From: an uncultured Prevotellaceae bacterium
GTDB taxonomy: Bacteria > Bacteroidota > Bacteroidia > Bacteroidales > Bacteroidaceae
Direction: 5' to 3'
DNA length: 64,000 bases
NCBI GenBank assembly: GCA_902771785.1
Contig: CACXYH010000006.1
Location: 56,866-120,865 of the forward strand
Shown here: one piece after another, positions 16,074 through 26,009 of the stretch
Position numbering within the stretch: the first letter of the stretch is position 1
Layout: each line of letters begins with the position of its first letter
The notes under the pieces: generated by a model
The model's database searches: none
The model's input: only the letters and a program-made list of their open reading frames with translations
What the model was told of the DNA's origin: nothing
Translations under genes and position numbers: made by a program

Positions 16074-17127
16074 GCTTCTTGGCGGTGCTGAGCAGGCCGC
16101 AGGCTGCAAATATGTCTTGTCCGCGACTGGCGCGGATGGTCGTAAACACTCCATGCTGTGTCAGGTAGTCGCGCAGCTGCTCCATGCGCTGCTCGTCGGC
16201 CTGCGGCAGGTCTACGTCGGGAATGGCGTGGAAGCGTATCAGGTTGACGCGGCACTCCAGCCCCCTGAGCAGCCTGACGATTTCCTTGCCGTGGGCCAGC
16301 GAGTCGTTCAGCCCGCCGAAGCAGATGTATTCGAACGAGCAACGGCGCTGGTGGGTGAAGTCATACTGCTTCAGCAGCTCCACGGTCTCTTCTATCGGCA
16401 TGGCCTTTTCGGCCGGCATCAGGCTGAGTCGCTGCTCGTGCAGGGGCGAGTGCATCGAGATGGCTACGTGGCACTGGCTCTCGTCGAGGAAGCGCTTCAG
16501 CTTGCCGCGCACGCCCACCGAGCTGACGGTGATGCGCTTGGGACTCCAGGCATAGCCGTCGGCAGCTGTCAGGATGTTGGTGGCCCGCAGCACGGCGTCG
16601 AGGTTGTCCATCGGTTCGCCTTGTCCCATGAACACGATGTTGGTCAGGCGGTCGCGCTCCGGTAGCGCGTAGATTTGGTTCAGAATGTCGGCAGCCGTCA
16701 GGTTGCCCTCCCATCCCTGCTTGCCCGTCTGGCAGAAGAGGCAGTTCATCTTGCAGCCCACCTGGCTGCTGACGCAGAGCGTGGCCCGGTCGTCGTCGGG
16801 AATGAATACGGTCTCGACGAAGCGCGTCGCGCCGGTGGTGCTGTCGGCAGTACGGGCCGAGCAACGCACGGGAAACAGATACTTCACCGTTCCGTCCTGC
16901 GAACGCTGGCAGTCGATGGGGGCCATTGCTCCCACGGCATAGTCATTGGCAAGGCGCTCACGGTTCTGCTTCGAGAGGTTTGTCATTTCGTCGATGGTGC
17001 CTACATGGCGTTCGTAGAGCCACTTGGCTATTTGCCCTCCCGTGAAGGCAGGCATGCCCAGCTCTTTGGCAACGTTCTTCAGTTCGTTCGTCGTCAGGCC
17101 CATCAGCACTTTCTTTCCGTCTTCCAT
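16063..17127 (-). CDS. rlmN: dual-specificity 23S rRNA/tRNA adenine-C2 methyltransferase (radical SAM)
   Basis: 354 residues. RlmN methylates C2 of A2503 in 23S rRNA and A37 of tRNAs with a radical-SAM mechanism. The cluster motif CKMNCLFC gives C125, C129 and C132. C118 in TLCVSSQVG and the C-terminal Cys in AACGLLST correspond to the two mechanistic cysteines. GQGEPMDN and ISMHSPLHEQR are further family motifs. The start MEDGKKVL is fixed by a consensus promoter 40-70 bp upstream and gives the usual family length. First gene of the probable operon rlmN-DUF4837-pdxA-sigma. Confidence 0.95.
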   Translation of the reverse strand: MEDGKKVLMGLTTNELKNVAKELGMPAFTGGQIAKWLYERHVGTIDEMTNLSKQNRERLANDYAVGAMAPIDCQRSQDGTVKYLFPVRCSARTADSTTGATRFVETVFIPDDDRATLCVSSQVGCKMNCLFCQTGKQGWEGNLTAADILNQIYALPERDRLTNIVFMGQGEPMDNLDAVLRATNILTAADGYAWSPKRITVSSVGVRGKLKRFLDESQCHVAISMHSPLHEQRLSLMPAEKAMPIEETVELLKQYDFTHQRRCSFEYICFGGLNDSLAHGKEIVRLLRGLECRVNLIRFHAIPDVDLPQADEQRMEQLRDYLTQHGVFTTIRASRGQDIFAACGLLSTAKKHEA

Positions 17128-17168
17128 TGTTCTTGCTTCCTGCGGTAAGTGATATTGTTTGCAGCTTG

Positions 17169-17199
17169 CAAAATTACTAAAAAAGGCTGATGCGGCAAA
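17169..17199 (-). promoter_or_regulatory. promoter of rlmN operon
   Basis: On the minus strand TTTG (17196-17199) and TAATTTTG (17169-17176), exactly 19 bp apart. Confidence 0.75.
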
Positions 17200-17350
17200 G
17201 CAATTTGTGAGTTTTCTTTGCAAGCACGGCGTCCTTTTAGGCCGAGCGGACGCAGAATGCGTGCAAACAACCCTCCTTTCAGCCGCTGAACGGCTGTTCG
17301 CAGCACCACCGACAAACGCCATTTTCTGCTTCCGCCCGCGAACAGTTTTT

Positions 17351-17402
17351 TTGTTCGTCGTTCAAAACCACCTATATATATAGTGGTTTGAACGACGAAC
17401 AA
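17351..17402. repeat. large near-perfect palindrome (hairpin, 22-bp arms)
   Basis: The left arm TTGTTCGTCGTTCAAA and right arm TTTGAACGACGAACAA pair perfectly and continue through CCAC/GTGG with a single bulged A, around a centre TATATATA. No T-run follows in either direction, so it is not an ordinary terminator. It sits in the 743-bp gap between rlmN and the fusion gene, together with arrays B2 and A1. The remaining part (17200-17345) is GC-rich without a recognisable gene. Confidence 0.85.
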
Positions 17403-17452
17403 GAAATTCGCCCAAAATTTGTGCTGCTCCGCATGCATTTTCCTCGCCTTGA

Positions 17453-17606
17453 AAGGTCGGGGAACGCCCCTGCCGAAGTTCCCCTTCGACAGGGATGAAG
17501 TTCCCCTTCGAGGCAGCCGAAGCGGCACTTCGCCTCACCCGAAGCGGCACTTCGGCATAGTCAAAGTTCCCCTTCAGCCCTGCCGAAGTTCCCCTTCGGC
17601 ACCTGC
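17453..17606. repeat. 22-bp tandem array, GAAG-N5-CTTC family (array B2)
   Basis: Six units start at 17475, 17497, 17519, 17541, 17563 and 17585, each exactly 22 bp; a decayed unit precedes at 17453. Four have loop TTCCC and two (third and fourth) have CGGCA, the reverse complement of the loop in arrays B1 and B3. Arms GAAG/CTTC are invariant except one A for G. Confidence 0.88.
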
Positions 17607-17671
17607 CATCTTCACTGTTGGTTGGTGCTTATGGTGCGGGGTGTAGCCGAGCGGAATGGTTGCGAGTTCTG

Positions 17672-17776
17672 CGTTTTGCCCCAAAATGGGCGGCGTTTTG
17701 GCCCAAAACGGATTGCATTTTGGCCCAAAACGGATTGCATTTTGCCCCAAAACGGAGGGCTTTTTGGCACAAAACG
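17672..17776. repeat. 22-bp tandem array, TTTTG-N3-CAAAA family (array A1)
   Basis: Five 17-bp near-palindromes (type CGTTTTGGCCCAAAACG) start at 17672, 17694, 17716, 17738 and 17760, with 5-bp spacers GGCGG, GATTG, GATTG and GAGGG. It ends about 55 bp before a TACTTTTG box (17832-17839) that probably serves the fusion gene. Confidence 0.9.
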
Positions 17777-17870
17777 CAGCAGAGGCAGTGATATTTTTGG
17801 CAAAGAACATCGATAATTGCAGGAAAAGTATTACTTTTGCAACTTAAAAGAACCATAACATCAGAAAACG

Positions 17871-20800
17871 ATGAACGAACAGATAGATTTCTTTCTGCCC
17901 TTCGAAGGCGTGCTCAGCGATGACGACAAGCTGAAACTGCCCGTAGCCTGCCTGTGCCATGTGGCTGGAAGGCTGACGTCGACAGACTCGCTGCGGCAGG
18001 TTGCCGAGCAGAGCCAGGGACGCTACGTGATGCTTGCCGTGAAGCCCGCCCGCCTCGTGCTGGGGCAGAACTGCATAGAGCGCATGGTGCGTGCTGCCGA
18101 CGACACCGGAGCTGCCATGGTCTATGCCGACCGCAGGGGCTGCCCCAGCATCGACTATCAGCTGGGTTCCGTGCGCGACGACTTCGACTTTGGCTCGCTT
18201 TTGCTGCTGCGGACGGAGCTCTTGCGCCAGTGGGCTGCACAGGAAACGCTTGCCAGCTACCAGTTTGCAGGGCTCTACGACTTGCGCCTCTTCCTGAGCA
18301 GGAAGGGTGAGCTGTTTCATCTGAACGAGCCCCTCTACACTGAAGAGCAAACCGACCTTCGTGCTTCGGGCGAGAAGCAGTTCGACTACGTGAACCCTCA
18401 GAACCGCGAAGTGCAGGTGGAAATGGAGAAGGCCGTCACCCAGCATCTGGCCGCCATTGGTGCCAAGCTCGACGCCGGCAACTATCCCTGCCCCGACTTC
18501 AATGAGCAGGACTTCCCTGTAGAGGCCTCGGTGATTATTCCCGTGTTCAACCGCGAGAAGACCATCCGCGATGCTGTGGAGAGTGCCCTCTCGCAGAAGG
18601 CCTCCTTCAAGTATAATGTCATCGTGGTGGATAACCACTCGACCGACGGAACCGGCACCATACTTGCCGATTTGTCGCAACAGTGCCGCGACCTCGTCGT
18701 CATCACCCCCAGCCGCAGCGACCTGGGCATAGGCGGCTGCTGGAACCTGGCCGTGAACGATGCCCGCTGCGGACGCTTCGCCGTGCAGCTTGACAGCGAC
18801 GACCTGTACTCGTCGCCTCGCACGCTGCAGACCATCGTCGATGCCTTCCGCCGGCAGCGGGCGGCCATGATTGTGGGCAGCTACCGCATGTGCGACTTCG
18901 AGCTGAACACGCTGCCGCCAGGACTGATTGCCCACCGTGAGTGGACCGACGAGAACGGACCCAACAATGCCTTGCGCATCAATGGCCTGGGAGCTCCGCG
19001 TGCTTTCTTCACGCCGCTGCTGCGCCAGCTGCAGCTGCCCAACACCAGCTATGGCGAAGACTATGCCATGGGCCTGGCCTTCTCGCGCCATTGGCGCATC
19101 GGGCGCATCTACGAAGAACTCTATCTGTGCCGGCGATGGGGCGGAAACAGCGATGCTGCCTTGTCGGTAGAGAAGGTGAACGCCAACAATCTGTATAAGG
19201 ACCGCCTGCGCACCATGGAGATTCGTGCCCGCCAGCAGATGCTGAAGACGGGTGGTGAGGCTGCCGACGGACGCCTGAGACGCTTCTTCGACCGCCAGCT
19301 GCAGCAGTGGCCCGAGGCTCGGCAGCGCTATCGCGACCTGCTGAACGTGCAGACACGCGAACTGCCTGTGGGCACTGTGACGCTCAGCGTGCAGCACAAT
19401 CCGGCCCGCATCGCCTCGACAGGGGCAAAGATCGACAAGCAGTCGCTCAGCCAGCGGCCCTGCTTCCTTTGTGAGCAGAACCGTCCCGAAGCCCAGCTGA
19501 CGAAGGTGCTCAGTGGCGGCTATGAACTGCTGGTGAACCCATTCCCCATACTTCCCGTCCACTTCACCATTCCGGCGCGGCGTCACCAGCCCCAGCTCAT
19601 TCGCAATATGTACGGGCAGTTGATGAAGCTGCTGAAGGAGTATCCCGAGCTGACCGTCTTCTACAACGGTCCGCTGTGTGGCGCATCGGCCCCCGACCAT
19701 GCTCACCTGCAGGCCGGAACAACGGGCGTGCTGCCCTTGCAACGGCAGTGGCAACGCCTGTCGCGCAACCTGACCGCTGTGGCAACGCTCAGCGATGAGG
19801 CCGGCATCTATCTGATTGACGACTATCCGGCTCCGGCCCTGCTCATTCGCAGCAGGCACAAGAGCGACAACGAGCGCCTCTTCCGACTGCTCTACGACGC
19901 CCTGCCTGCCGCACAGCCCGAGCCCATGCTCAACATCGTGGCCTGGTGTCAGGGCGACGAAATCCTCTCTGTGGTCTTTGCACGCAAGAAGCATCGCCCC
20001 GACTGCTACACGCAGGAGGGCGACCGCCAGTTCATCGTCAGCCCCGGGGCACTCGACATGGCGGGACTCATCATTACGCCGCGAAGTGAAGACTACGGCC
20101 GGCTGACCTCCGAGATGGCCTTGCACATTCTGCAGGAGGTGTCGCTCTCCCGCCAGGAACTCAGCCAGGTGGCCAACGCCATCCAGCAGAAGATGCTCGA
20201 CGAGCACACGGCGAAAGAGGCCGAGGAACCCATGGTGACGGTGGGCGTCGTGAGCGGACAGCGCATAGACTTCACACTGAATGCGCCCTACACAGCCAAA
20301 GGCGAGAAGCTGCAGGGCGAACAGACCGTGGAACTGGCTGGGGGCGCCATCCTCTGGCGTGGCCAGCACTACCGCGAACTGCGCTTTGTGCCACAGACAG
20401 CCGAGGCATCCTTCTCGCTGAAAGACGTCACAATCGGCGTCAACTTCCATTGGGAGCGCAAGGAAACGCAGACCTTCATGGGGGTGCTGCGCCTCGTGGT
20501 AGATGCCGACAAGATTGTGGCCATCAACGAACTGCCGGTGGAACGGTATCTGGAGAGTGTGATTTCGAGCGAGATGAGCGCCACCTCATCGCCCGAACTG
20601 CTCAAGGCCCACGCCGTGATCTCGCGCTCGTGGCTGCTCTCACAGATGCAGCGCCGCAGGCAGCGGGAAGGACAGACGGGCTTCTTCTCGTTCGTGAAGA
20701 AAGACGACGAGCTCATACGCTGGTACGACCGTGAGGACCATACGCTCTTCGACGTCTGCGCCGACGACCACTGCCAGCGCTACCAGGGCGTGACCCGACA

Positions 20801-21434
20801 GACGAGCCCCGCCGTGAGCGAGGCGATCAAGGCCACGCGCGGACAGGTGCTGAAGTACGACGGCGAACTGTGCGATGCCCGCTTCTCGAAATGCTGCGGT
20901 GGCAGAACCGAGGAGTTCCAGTATTGCTGGGAAGACACGCCAAAGCCCTACCTGCAGTCGTTCGACGACCCCTTCTGCAATACCTCCGACGAGCGCATCC
21001 TGAAGCAGGTGCTCAACGACTACGACCAGGAAACGCCCGACTTCTATCGCTGGACGGTGGAGTACTCGCAAGAGGAACTGACGGAGCTCGTCAACCGAAA
21101 GCTGAAGCAGGACCTGGGCTCGATAGAAGACCTCATCCCCATGGAAAGAGGCAAGAGCGGGCGTATCTGGAAGCTGCAAATCGTAGGCTCGAAGCGCACG
21201 TTCACCATCGGGAAGGAGCTCGAAATACGTCGCACGCTCAGTGAGACCCACCTGCTCAGCTCGGCCTTCGACGTAGAGAAACAGCCGGGCCGCTTCATCC
21301 TGCGTGGTAAGGGATGGGGACACGGCGTAGGCCTCTGCCAGATAGGGGCTGCCGTCATGGGCGAACAAGGATATACCTACGAAGAAATACTGCTCTTCTA
21401 CTACCGAGGAGCCGACATCAGTAAAGCATATTAA
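17871..21434 (+). CDS. GT2-like / HIT-like (DUF4922) / SpoIID-LytB fusion protein
   Basis: 1187 residues. Residues 1-200 look like a degenerate glycosyltransferase half. From about 219 a GT2 domain starts ([20 protein letters not shown]) with QLDSDD at about 307. From about 500 a domain related to Ap4A phosphorylase/HIT proteins follows ([10 protein letters not shown] near 530 and DHAHLQ at 609-614, the HxHxQ-type motif). From about 800 to the end lies a SpoIID/LytB domain ([23 protein letters not shown] near 893 and [12 protein letters not shown] near 1150). SpoIID enzymes cleave peptidoglycan glycan strands. No signal peptide or membrane helix is visible, so it appears cytoplasmic. Two AmpG-like permeases follow directly, which suggests handling of imported cell-wall fragments. 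Domain names come from recognised motifs; the combined reaction is unknown. Confidence 0.85.
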   Translation: MNEQIDFFLPFEGVLSDDDKLKLPVACLCHVAGRLTSTDSLRQVAEQSQGRYVMLAVKPARLVLGQNCIERMVRAADDTGAAMVYADRRGCPSIDYQLGSVRDDFDFGSLLLLRTELLRQWAAQETLASYQFAGLYDLRLFLSRKGELFHLNEPLYTEEQTDLRASGEKQFDYVNPQNREVQVEMEKAVTQHLAAIGAKLDAGNYPCPDFNEQDFPVEASVIIPVFNREKTIRDAVESALSQKASFKYNVIVVDNHSTDGTGTILADLSQQCRDLVVITPSRSDLGIGGCWNLAVNDARCGRFAVQLDSDDLYSSPRTLQTIVDAFRRQRAAMIVGSYRMCDFELNTLPPGLIAHREWTDENGPNNALRINGLGAPRAFFTPLLRQLQLPNTSYGEDYAMGLAFSRHWRIGRIYEELYLCRRWGGNSDAALSVEKVNANNLYKDRLRTMEIRARQQMLKTGGEAADGRLRRFFDRQLQQWPEARQRYRDLLNVQTRELPVGTVTLSVQHNPARIASTGAKIDKQSLSQRPCFLCEQNRPEAQLTKVLSGGYELLVNPFPILPVHFTIPARRHQPQLIRNMYGQLMKLLKEYPELTVFYNGPLCGASAPDHAHLQAGTTGVLPLQRQWQRLSRNLTAVATLSDEAGIYLIDDYPAPALLIRSRHKSDNERLFRLLYDALPAAQPEPMLNIVAWCQGDEILSVVFARKKHRPDCYTQEGDRQFIVSPGALDMAGLIITPRSEDYGRLTSEMALHILQEVSLSRQELSQVANAIQQKMLDEHTAKEAEEPMVTVGVVSGQRIDFTLNAPYTAKGEKLQGEQTVELAGGAILWRGQHYRELRFVPQTAEASFSLKDVTIGVNFHWERKETQTFMGVLRLVVDADKIVAINELPVERYLESVISSEMSATSSPELLKAHAVISRSWLLSQMQRRRQREGQTGFFSFVKKDDELIRWYDREDHTLFDVCADDHCQRYQGVTRQTSPAVSEAIKATRGQVLKYDGELCDARFSKCCGGRTEEFQYCWEDTPKPYLQSFDDPFCNTSDERILKQVLNDYDQETPDFYRWTVEYSQEELTELVNRKLKQDLGSIEDLIPMERGKSGRIWKLQIVGSKRTFTIGKELEIRRTLSETHLLSSAFDVEKQPGRFILRGKGWGHGVGLCQIGAAVMGEQGYTYEEILLFYYRGADISKAY

Positions 21435-21439
21435 CCTGT

Positions 21440-22711
21440 ATGGAAAAGAAACGTAATCCCTGGTCATGGATACCGACACTCTACGTGGCAGAAGGACTGC
21501 CTTACGTAGCCGTAATGACCATTTCTGTCATCATGTATAAACGATTGGGCATCTCCAATACCGATATAGCCCTCTACACGGGGTGGCTCTATCTGCCTTG
21601 GGTCATCAAGCCGTTCTGGAGCCCCTTCGTCGACTTAGTGAAAACGAAGCGTTGGTGGACGGTCACCATGCAGTTCATCATTGCCATTGCCTTTGCCTGC
21701 ATAGCCCTGACGCTGCCCACGTCGATGTTCTTCCGGCTGACGCTGGCTGCCTTCTGGCTCGTGGCCTTCACCTCGGCCACCCACGACATTGCTGCCGACG
21801 GCTACTACATGCATGCGCTGACCGACCACGAGCAGTCGCTCTATGTGGGCATTCGCAGCACGTTCTATCGCATCGCTACCGTGGCCGGACAGGGTCTGCT
21901 CGTCATCCTGGCAGGATGGCTTGAGGAGTCGACCGACAATATTCCCTTGGCATGGAGCATAACTTTTGCCGTCTTCTCGGCGCTCTTCCTCCTGGCCTCA
22001 CTCTATCATCAGGCCATTCTTCCGCGGCCCGTTACCGACAAGCCGGCCAAGGACGTGAAGCCAGGTACGATCGTGCACGACTTCCTGGACACCTTCAAGA
22101 CTTTCTTTACCAAGAAGAATGCGCTGGTGGCCATACTCTTTATGCTGCTCTTCCGCCTGCCGGAGGCTCAGTTGGTAAAGCTGATCAATCCCTTCCTGCT
22201 CGACCCCGTCGACGTAGGCGGACTGGGACTGACCACCGGGCAGGTAGGCCTCGTCTATGGTACCATCGGCATTATCGGCCTTACCATAGGCGGCATCCTG
22301 GGCGGCATAGCGGCTTCGCAGGGCGGACTGAAAAAGTGGCTGTGGCCCATGGTGTGCGCCATTACGTTGCCCGACCTCGTCTATGTCTATCTGGCTTATG
22401 TCCAGCCGTCGAGCCTCCTCATCATTAATGCTTGTGTGTTCTTCGAGCAGTTTGGCTATGGCTTCGGCTTCACGGCCTATATGCTTTACCTGATCTACTT
22501 CTCGGAAGGTCCTCACAAAACTTCGCACTATGCCATCTGCACCGGCTTCATGGCGCTGGGCATGATGCTGCCGGGCATGGCGGCAGGATGGCTTCAGGAG
22601 ACCATCGGCTATCAGCACTTCTTCGTGTGGACGGTGCTCTGCTGCGCAGTAACCTTCATCGTCTGCGCCTTCCTGAAGATTGACCCTGAATTTGGTAAGA
22701 AGAAACAGTGA
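21440..22711 (+). CDS. ampG: AmpG-like MFS permease (muropeptide/sugar importer)
   Basis: 423 residues with about 12 hydrophobic segments. The start WSWIPTLYVAEGLPYVAVMTISVIMYKRLG and the TGWLYLPWVIKPFWSPFVD motif are typical of the AmpG branch of the major facilitator superfamily, as is ATHDIAADGYYMHAL. AmpG takes anhydromuropeptides into the cytoplasm for recycling. It lies 5 bp after the GT2/HIT/SpoIID fusion, so it is cotranscribed with it. The C-terminal stretch LYLIYFSEGPHKTSHYAICTG is well kept. Confidence 0.85.
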   Translation: MEKKRNPWSWIPTLYVAEGLPYVAVMTISVIMYKRLGISNTDIALYTGWLYLPWVIKPFWSPFVDLVKTKRWWTVTMQFIIAIAFACIALTLPTSMFFRLTLAAFWLVAFTSATHDIAADGYYMHALTDHEQSLYVGIRSTFYRIATVAGQGLLVILAGWLEESTDNIPLAWSITFAVFSALFLLASLYHQAILPRPVTDKPAKDVKPGTIVHDFLDTFKTFFTKKNALVAILFMLLFRLPEAQLVKLINPFLLDPVDVGGLGLTTGQVGLVYGTIGIIGLTIGGILGGIAASQGGLKKWLWPMVCAITLPDLVYVYLAYVQPSSLLIINACVFFEQFGYGFGFTAYMLYLIYFSEGPHKTSHYAICTGFMALGMMLPGMAAGWLQETIGYQHFFVWTVLCCAVTFIVCAFLKIDPEFGKKKQ

Positions 22712-23901
22712 TGCACCCGCACAAAAGCCCTATGCTGTGGATTCCTTCGCTCTATTTTGCGAAGGGAATGCCCTATGTCGTCGTGACGGTATTGTCGCTG
22801 CTCTTGCTGCGTCAGCTAGGGCTCGGGCTGGGTGAGACAACCCTGCTCGTGGCGTGCTTCTACCTGCCATGGGTGCTGAAGCCTTGGTGGAAACCGTGGG
22901 TTGTGCATTCGCTGAGTTGTCGGAGCTGGGTGCTGCTCACGGAACTGCTGCTGATGCTCAGCTTCTCGTCGTTGGCTTTTGTGGTGGGTATGGTGCCTGT
23001 GGTGTTCTGCCTGTTGCTGTTCATCGCGACGCTCACGGCTCTTCACAACGTGGCAGTCGACGAGTTATACCGCCGTGAATTGACAGACGACGTTCGTCAT
23101 GCCTACCGTCATGTGCGCGAACTGTCGCGCAAGCTGGCGGTAGCTGTAGGGCAGGGCGTTATCGTCATGCTGGTAGGCAACCTGCAGGTGCTCTATCGCT
23201 ACAACATCGGCTTCTCCTGGAGTCTGATGTTCTATCTGTTAGCAGGCATCTTCCTCGTGTTCTTCCTGTGGCATCTCTATGCAGTGCCTTCTCTGGGGGT
23301 GGTATTGCCCTCGACCACGAAAACAGCCGATGCCAGCTTACCGGCATCGGCTGTGATATTCCTTTTGTGCTATGGGCTGGCTCCTGCCTTTCAGTCGAAA
23401 GTGAGCATTCTGTTCTTGGTAGAGCCGTTGCGCAATGGCGGACTCGGGCTTTCGCCCCAGGAGTTCGGACTGGTGATGGGTAGCTTGGGAATCTTTGCGC
23501 TCATCATTGGCGGCCTTCTGGGCACGAAGTTTATTGAGCGCGTGGGGCTTCGCTCCGCATTGTGGCCGATGGCCGTAGCCATGCTCGTGCCCAGTGCAAT
23601 CTATTGTTTTCTGAGTAGTTGCCAGCCATCCTACCTGTTTGTGGTAAGCTGCTGCATTTTTGCAGAGCAGTTGGCCTATGGCTTCGGCTTTGCTGCCTAC
23701 CTTGTCTTGTTGGGCCGACTGCACGGAGGCGAGCTGAAAAAGTCGCTCATGGCCTTGTCGCTCATGCTGCCTTGCGCCCTTTCGGGCCTGCTTGCCGAAC
23801 AGACAGACTATCACACGTTCTTCATACTGACACTGCTCGTAGGATTGGCAAGCCTGGTGTCGGTCCGTGTCGTCAGGCGTGATGACGCTTTGCTGCGCTA
23901 A
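22711..23901 (+). CDS. second AmpG-like MFS permease
   Basis: 396 residues, a paralogue of the preceding permease: same opening (LWIPSLYFAKGMPYVVVTVLSLLL), the PWVLKPWWKPWV motif and LHNVAVDELYRREL in place of the first copy's ATHDIAADGYY. It starts at TGATG, sharing one base with the preceding stop; a GTG three bases earlier is an alternative. Two unlike AmpG copies in tandem suggest two substrates or a heteromeric pair. It ends convergently with cysE, the two stop codons overlapping by 4 bp. Confidence 0.8.
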   Translation: MHPHKSPMLWIPSLYFAKGMPYVVVTVLSLLLLRQLGLGLGETTLLVACFYLPWVLKPWWKPWVVHSLSCRSWVLLTELLLMLSFSSLAFVVGMVPVVFCLLLFIATLTALHNVAVDELYRRELTDDVRHAYRHVRELSRKLAVAVGQGVIVMLVGNLQVLYRYNIGFSWSLMFYLLAGIFLVFFLWHLYAVPSLGVVLPSTTKTADASLPASAVIFLLCYGLAPAFQSKVSILFLVEPLRNGGLGLSPQEFGLVMGSLGIFALIIGGLLGTKFIERVGLRSALWPMAVAMLVPSAIYCFLSSCQPSYLFVVSCCIFAEQLAYGFGFAAYLVLLGRLHGGELKKSLMALSLMLPCALSGLLAEQTDYHTFFILTLLVGLASLVSVRVVRRDDALLR

Positions 23902-24806
23902 ATGCCAAGCCCTCCTTCAAACGAACTTTCGACTGCTTTCGATTGCTGGATGCGTGAGTAGGGGGCCACGTCGTGGGTCACCCAGATGTTACCACCGATA
24001 ATCGAGTCGTGGCCAATGGTGATACGTCCTAATATGGAGGCGTTCGAATAAATCGTCACATTGTCTTCAATGATGGGGTGGCGCGGAATGTTGAGCATGT
24101 TGCCGTCAGCATCGTAGCGGAAACTCTTGGCACCCAGCGTCACGCCCTGGTACAGCGTTACGTGGTTGCCGATAATCGTCGTTTCGCCAATCACCACGCC
24201 CGTTCCGTGGTCGATGGCGAAGTATTCGCCAATCGTAGCTCCCGGGTGGATGTCGATGCCCGTCTTCGAATGGGCTTGCTCGGTGATGATGCGTGGAATG
24301 ACGGGCACTTGCATCTTGTGAAGGGCATGAGCCGTGCGATAGTGCGTCATCGTGTTCACTACGGGATAGCAGTAGATCACCTCGCCATAGTTCACGGCCG
24401 CAGGGTCGTTTTGGAACATCGCCTCGACATCGGTGTAGAGCAGCCGTTTGATTTCAGGCAATTGGTCGATGAACTTCAGGGCCAGCTCCTCGGCCTTTCC
24501 CTGTACGTCGGCATCGGTGCACTCCTCGCAGAACTGCAATCCGCGGGCTATTTGCCGGCAAAGCAGTTTGTAGAGTTCTTCCATGCTCACGCCAATATAG
24601 TACGAGCGCACCTGCTCGTCGGTCTGCCGCTTGTGGAAGTAGTCGGTGAAAATGACGTCCTTCACGAGACTGACAATCTGCCTGACCTCGTCTACCGATG
24701 GCATGGGTGCCGACCCTTCGGGCATCATGTCGGTTTCCTGTTTTGTTTGCCGTGCCAGCTTTGCCACATTCCGAAGCAGCACCTCGTTCACTTGCTGATG
24801 TTCCAT
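23898..24806 (-). CDS. cysE: serine O-acetyltransferase (EpsC/CysE type)
   Basis: 302 residues. It acetylates L-serine with acetyl-CoA, the first step of cysteine synthesis. The C-terminal left-handed beta-helix shows the hexapeptide repeat: TGIDIHPGATIGEYFAIDHG, VVIGETTIIGNHVTLYQGVTLGA and HPIIEDNVTIYSNASILG. The catalytic His-Asp pair is in the IDHGTG region. The N-terminal helical half is the longer EpsC version. An AT-rich leader with a clear promoter precedes it. Confidence 0.92.
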   Translation of the reverse strand: MEHQQVNEVLLRNVAKLARQTKQETDMMPEGSAPMPSVDEVRQIVSLVKDVIFTDYFHKRQTDEQVRSYYIGVSMEELYKLLCRQIARGLQFCEECTDADVQGKAEELALKFIDQLPEIKRLLYTDVEAMFQNDPAAVNYGEVIYCYPVVNTMTHYRTAHALHKMQVPVIPRIITEQAHSKTGIDIHPGATIGEYFAIDHGTGVVIGETTIIGNHVTLYQGVTLGAKSFRYDADGNMLNIPRHPIIEDNVTIYSNASILGRITIGHDSIIGGNIWVTHDVAPYSRIQQSKAVESSFEGGLGI

Positions 24807-24833
24807 CTTCTATCTTATATATTAAGTCCGCTG

Positions 24834-24865
24834 CAAAGGTAAGGATTATTTCTGTAATGACCAAA
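24834..24865 (-). promoter_or_regulatory. promoter of cysE
   Basis: On the minus strand TTTG (24862-24865) and TACCTTTG (24834-24841), 20 bp apart. A divergent TACTTTTG box at 24955-24962 probably serves the glucokinase gene, without a recognisable -33 element. Confidence 0.72.
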
Positions 24866-25003
24866 TAATGGGTGTAACTTTGGGCGAAATCATCGGCTTC
24901 CGCTAAATTTTAGTTAATCTTATGAAATAGCTTCTCTATCTCAGAATAATTTCTTACTTTTGCGGTCTGATTACAGAATAAAACATAAAACTATATATCT
25001 ATT

Positions 25004-25990
25004 ATGAACGAGCAACAAGGAATGAAACCCTATGTGATAGGCTTAGACCTGGGAGGTACAAATTCGGTGTTCGGCATTGTCGATGCCAGAGGAGAAATAA
25101 AAGCCACTACTGCCATCAAGACCGGAGGCTTTGCATCTGCCGACGACTACGTTGATGCTGCTGTGGTAGCTTTGCAACCTATTATTGAACAGGTGGGCGG
25201 ACTGAACACCATCAAGGCGATGGGCATCGGAGCACCTAACGGCAACTACTATAATGGCACCATCGAGATGGCACCCAACCTTCCTTGGGCTCACGATAAC
25301 ATAGTGCCGCTGGCAAAGATGTTCAGCGAGCGGCTGGGCAACATACCTGTGGCCTTAACCAACGATGCCAATGCTGCTGCTATCGGCGAGATGGTCTACG
25401 GTGTAGCCCGTGGCATGAAGAATTTTATTGTCATCACGCTGGGAACGGGAGTCGGTTCCGGCATTGTGGTCAACGGACAGCTGCTCTATGGTAGCGACGG
25501 TTTTGCCGGCGAGCTGGGGCACGTGACGATGGTGCGTGGCGCAGAAGGCCGCTCTTGCGGTTGTGGGCGCACGGGCTGCTTGGAGGCCTATTGCTCTGCG
25601 ACGGGTGTGGCGCGGACGGCCCGTGAGTTGCTGTCAAAGAGTGAACGTCCATCGATACTGCGTGAGATGAATCCGGAGGATATAACTTCGCTCGACGTGT
25701 CGATAGCTGCCTCAAAGGGCGATGCGTTGGCCAATGAGATCTATGAGTTCACGGGTCATATGCTGGGTGAGGCATGTGCCGACTTCGCTGCATTCTCCAG
25801 CCCTGAGGCTTTCATCTTCTTTGGAGGAATGGTGAAGGCAGGCGAGCTGATTATGAAACCCATCCGTGAGACCTACGATCATCACGTGCTTCCCATTTTC
25901 CGAGGCAAGGCAAAATTCCTTGTCAGCGGGCTCGACGGCGCTTCGGCTGCAGTGCTCGGTGCCTCGGCAGTAGGATGGGAAATCAAGTAA
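25004..25990 (+). CDS. glk: ROK-family glucokinase
   Basis: 328 residues. It phosphorylates glucose (or a close sugar) at position 6 with ATP. Motifs: ATP-binding GLDLGGTNSVFGIVD at the N-terminus, TNDANAAAIGE with the catalytic Asp, TLGTGVGSGIVVNG, and the ROK zinc motif GHV...CGCGRTGCLEAYCS. The sequence has no N-terminal HTH, so it is a kinase and not a ROK repressor. It stands alone, flanked by a promoter-like box and a terminator. Confidence 0.9.
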   Translation: MNEQQGMKPYVIGLDLGGTNSVFGIVDARGEIKATTAIKTGGFASADDYVDAAVVALQPIIEQVGGLNTIKAMGIGAPNGNYYNGTIEMAPNLPWAHDNIVPLAKMFSERLGNIPVALTNDANAAAIGEMVYGVARGMKNFIVITLGTGVGSGIVVNGQLLYGSDGFAGELGHVTMVRGAEGRSCGCGRTGCLEAYCSATGVARTARELLSKSERPSILREMNPEDITSLDVSIAASKGDALANEIYEFTGHMLGEACADFAAFSSPEAFIFFGGMVKAGELIMKPIRETYDHHVLPIFRGKAKFLVSGLDGASAAVLGASAVGWEIK

Positions 25991-26009
25991 GGTGAGAGAT
26001 ATGGACATG

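Noticed and set aside
17574-17856. Several short frames through array A1 giving repeats such as FWAKMQSVLGQN
   Set aside because: Translated palindromes without start signals; open in many frames because the unit lacks stop codons.
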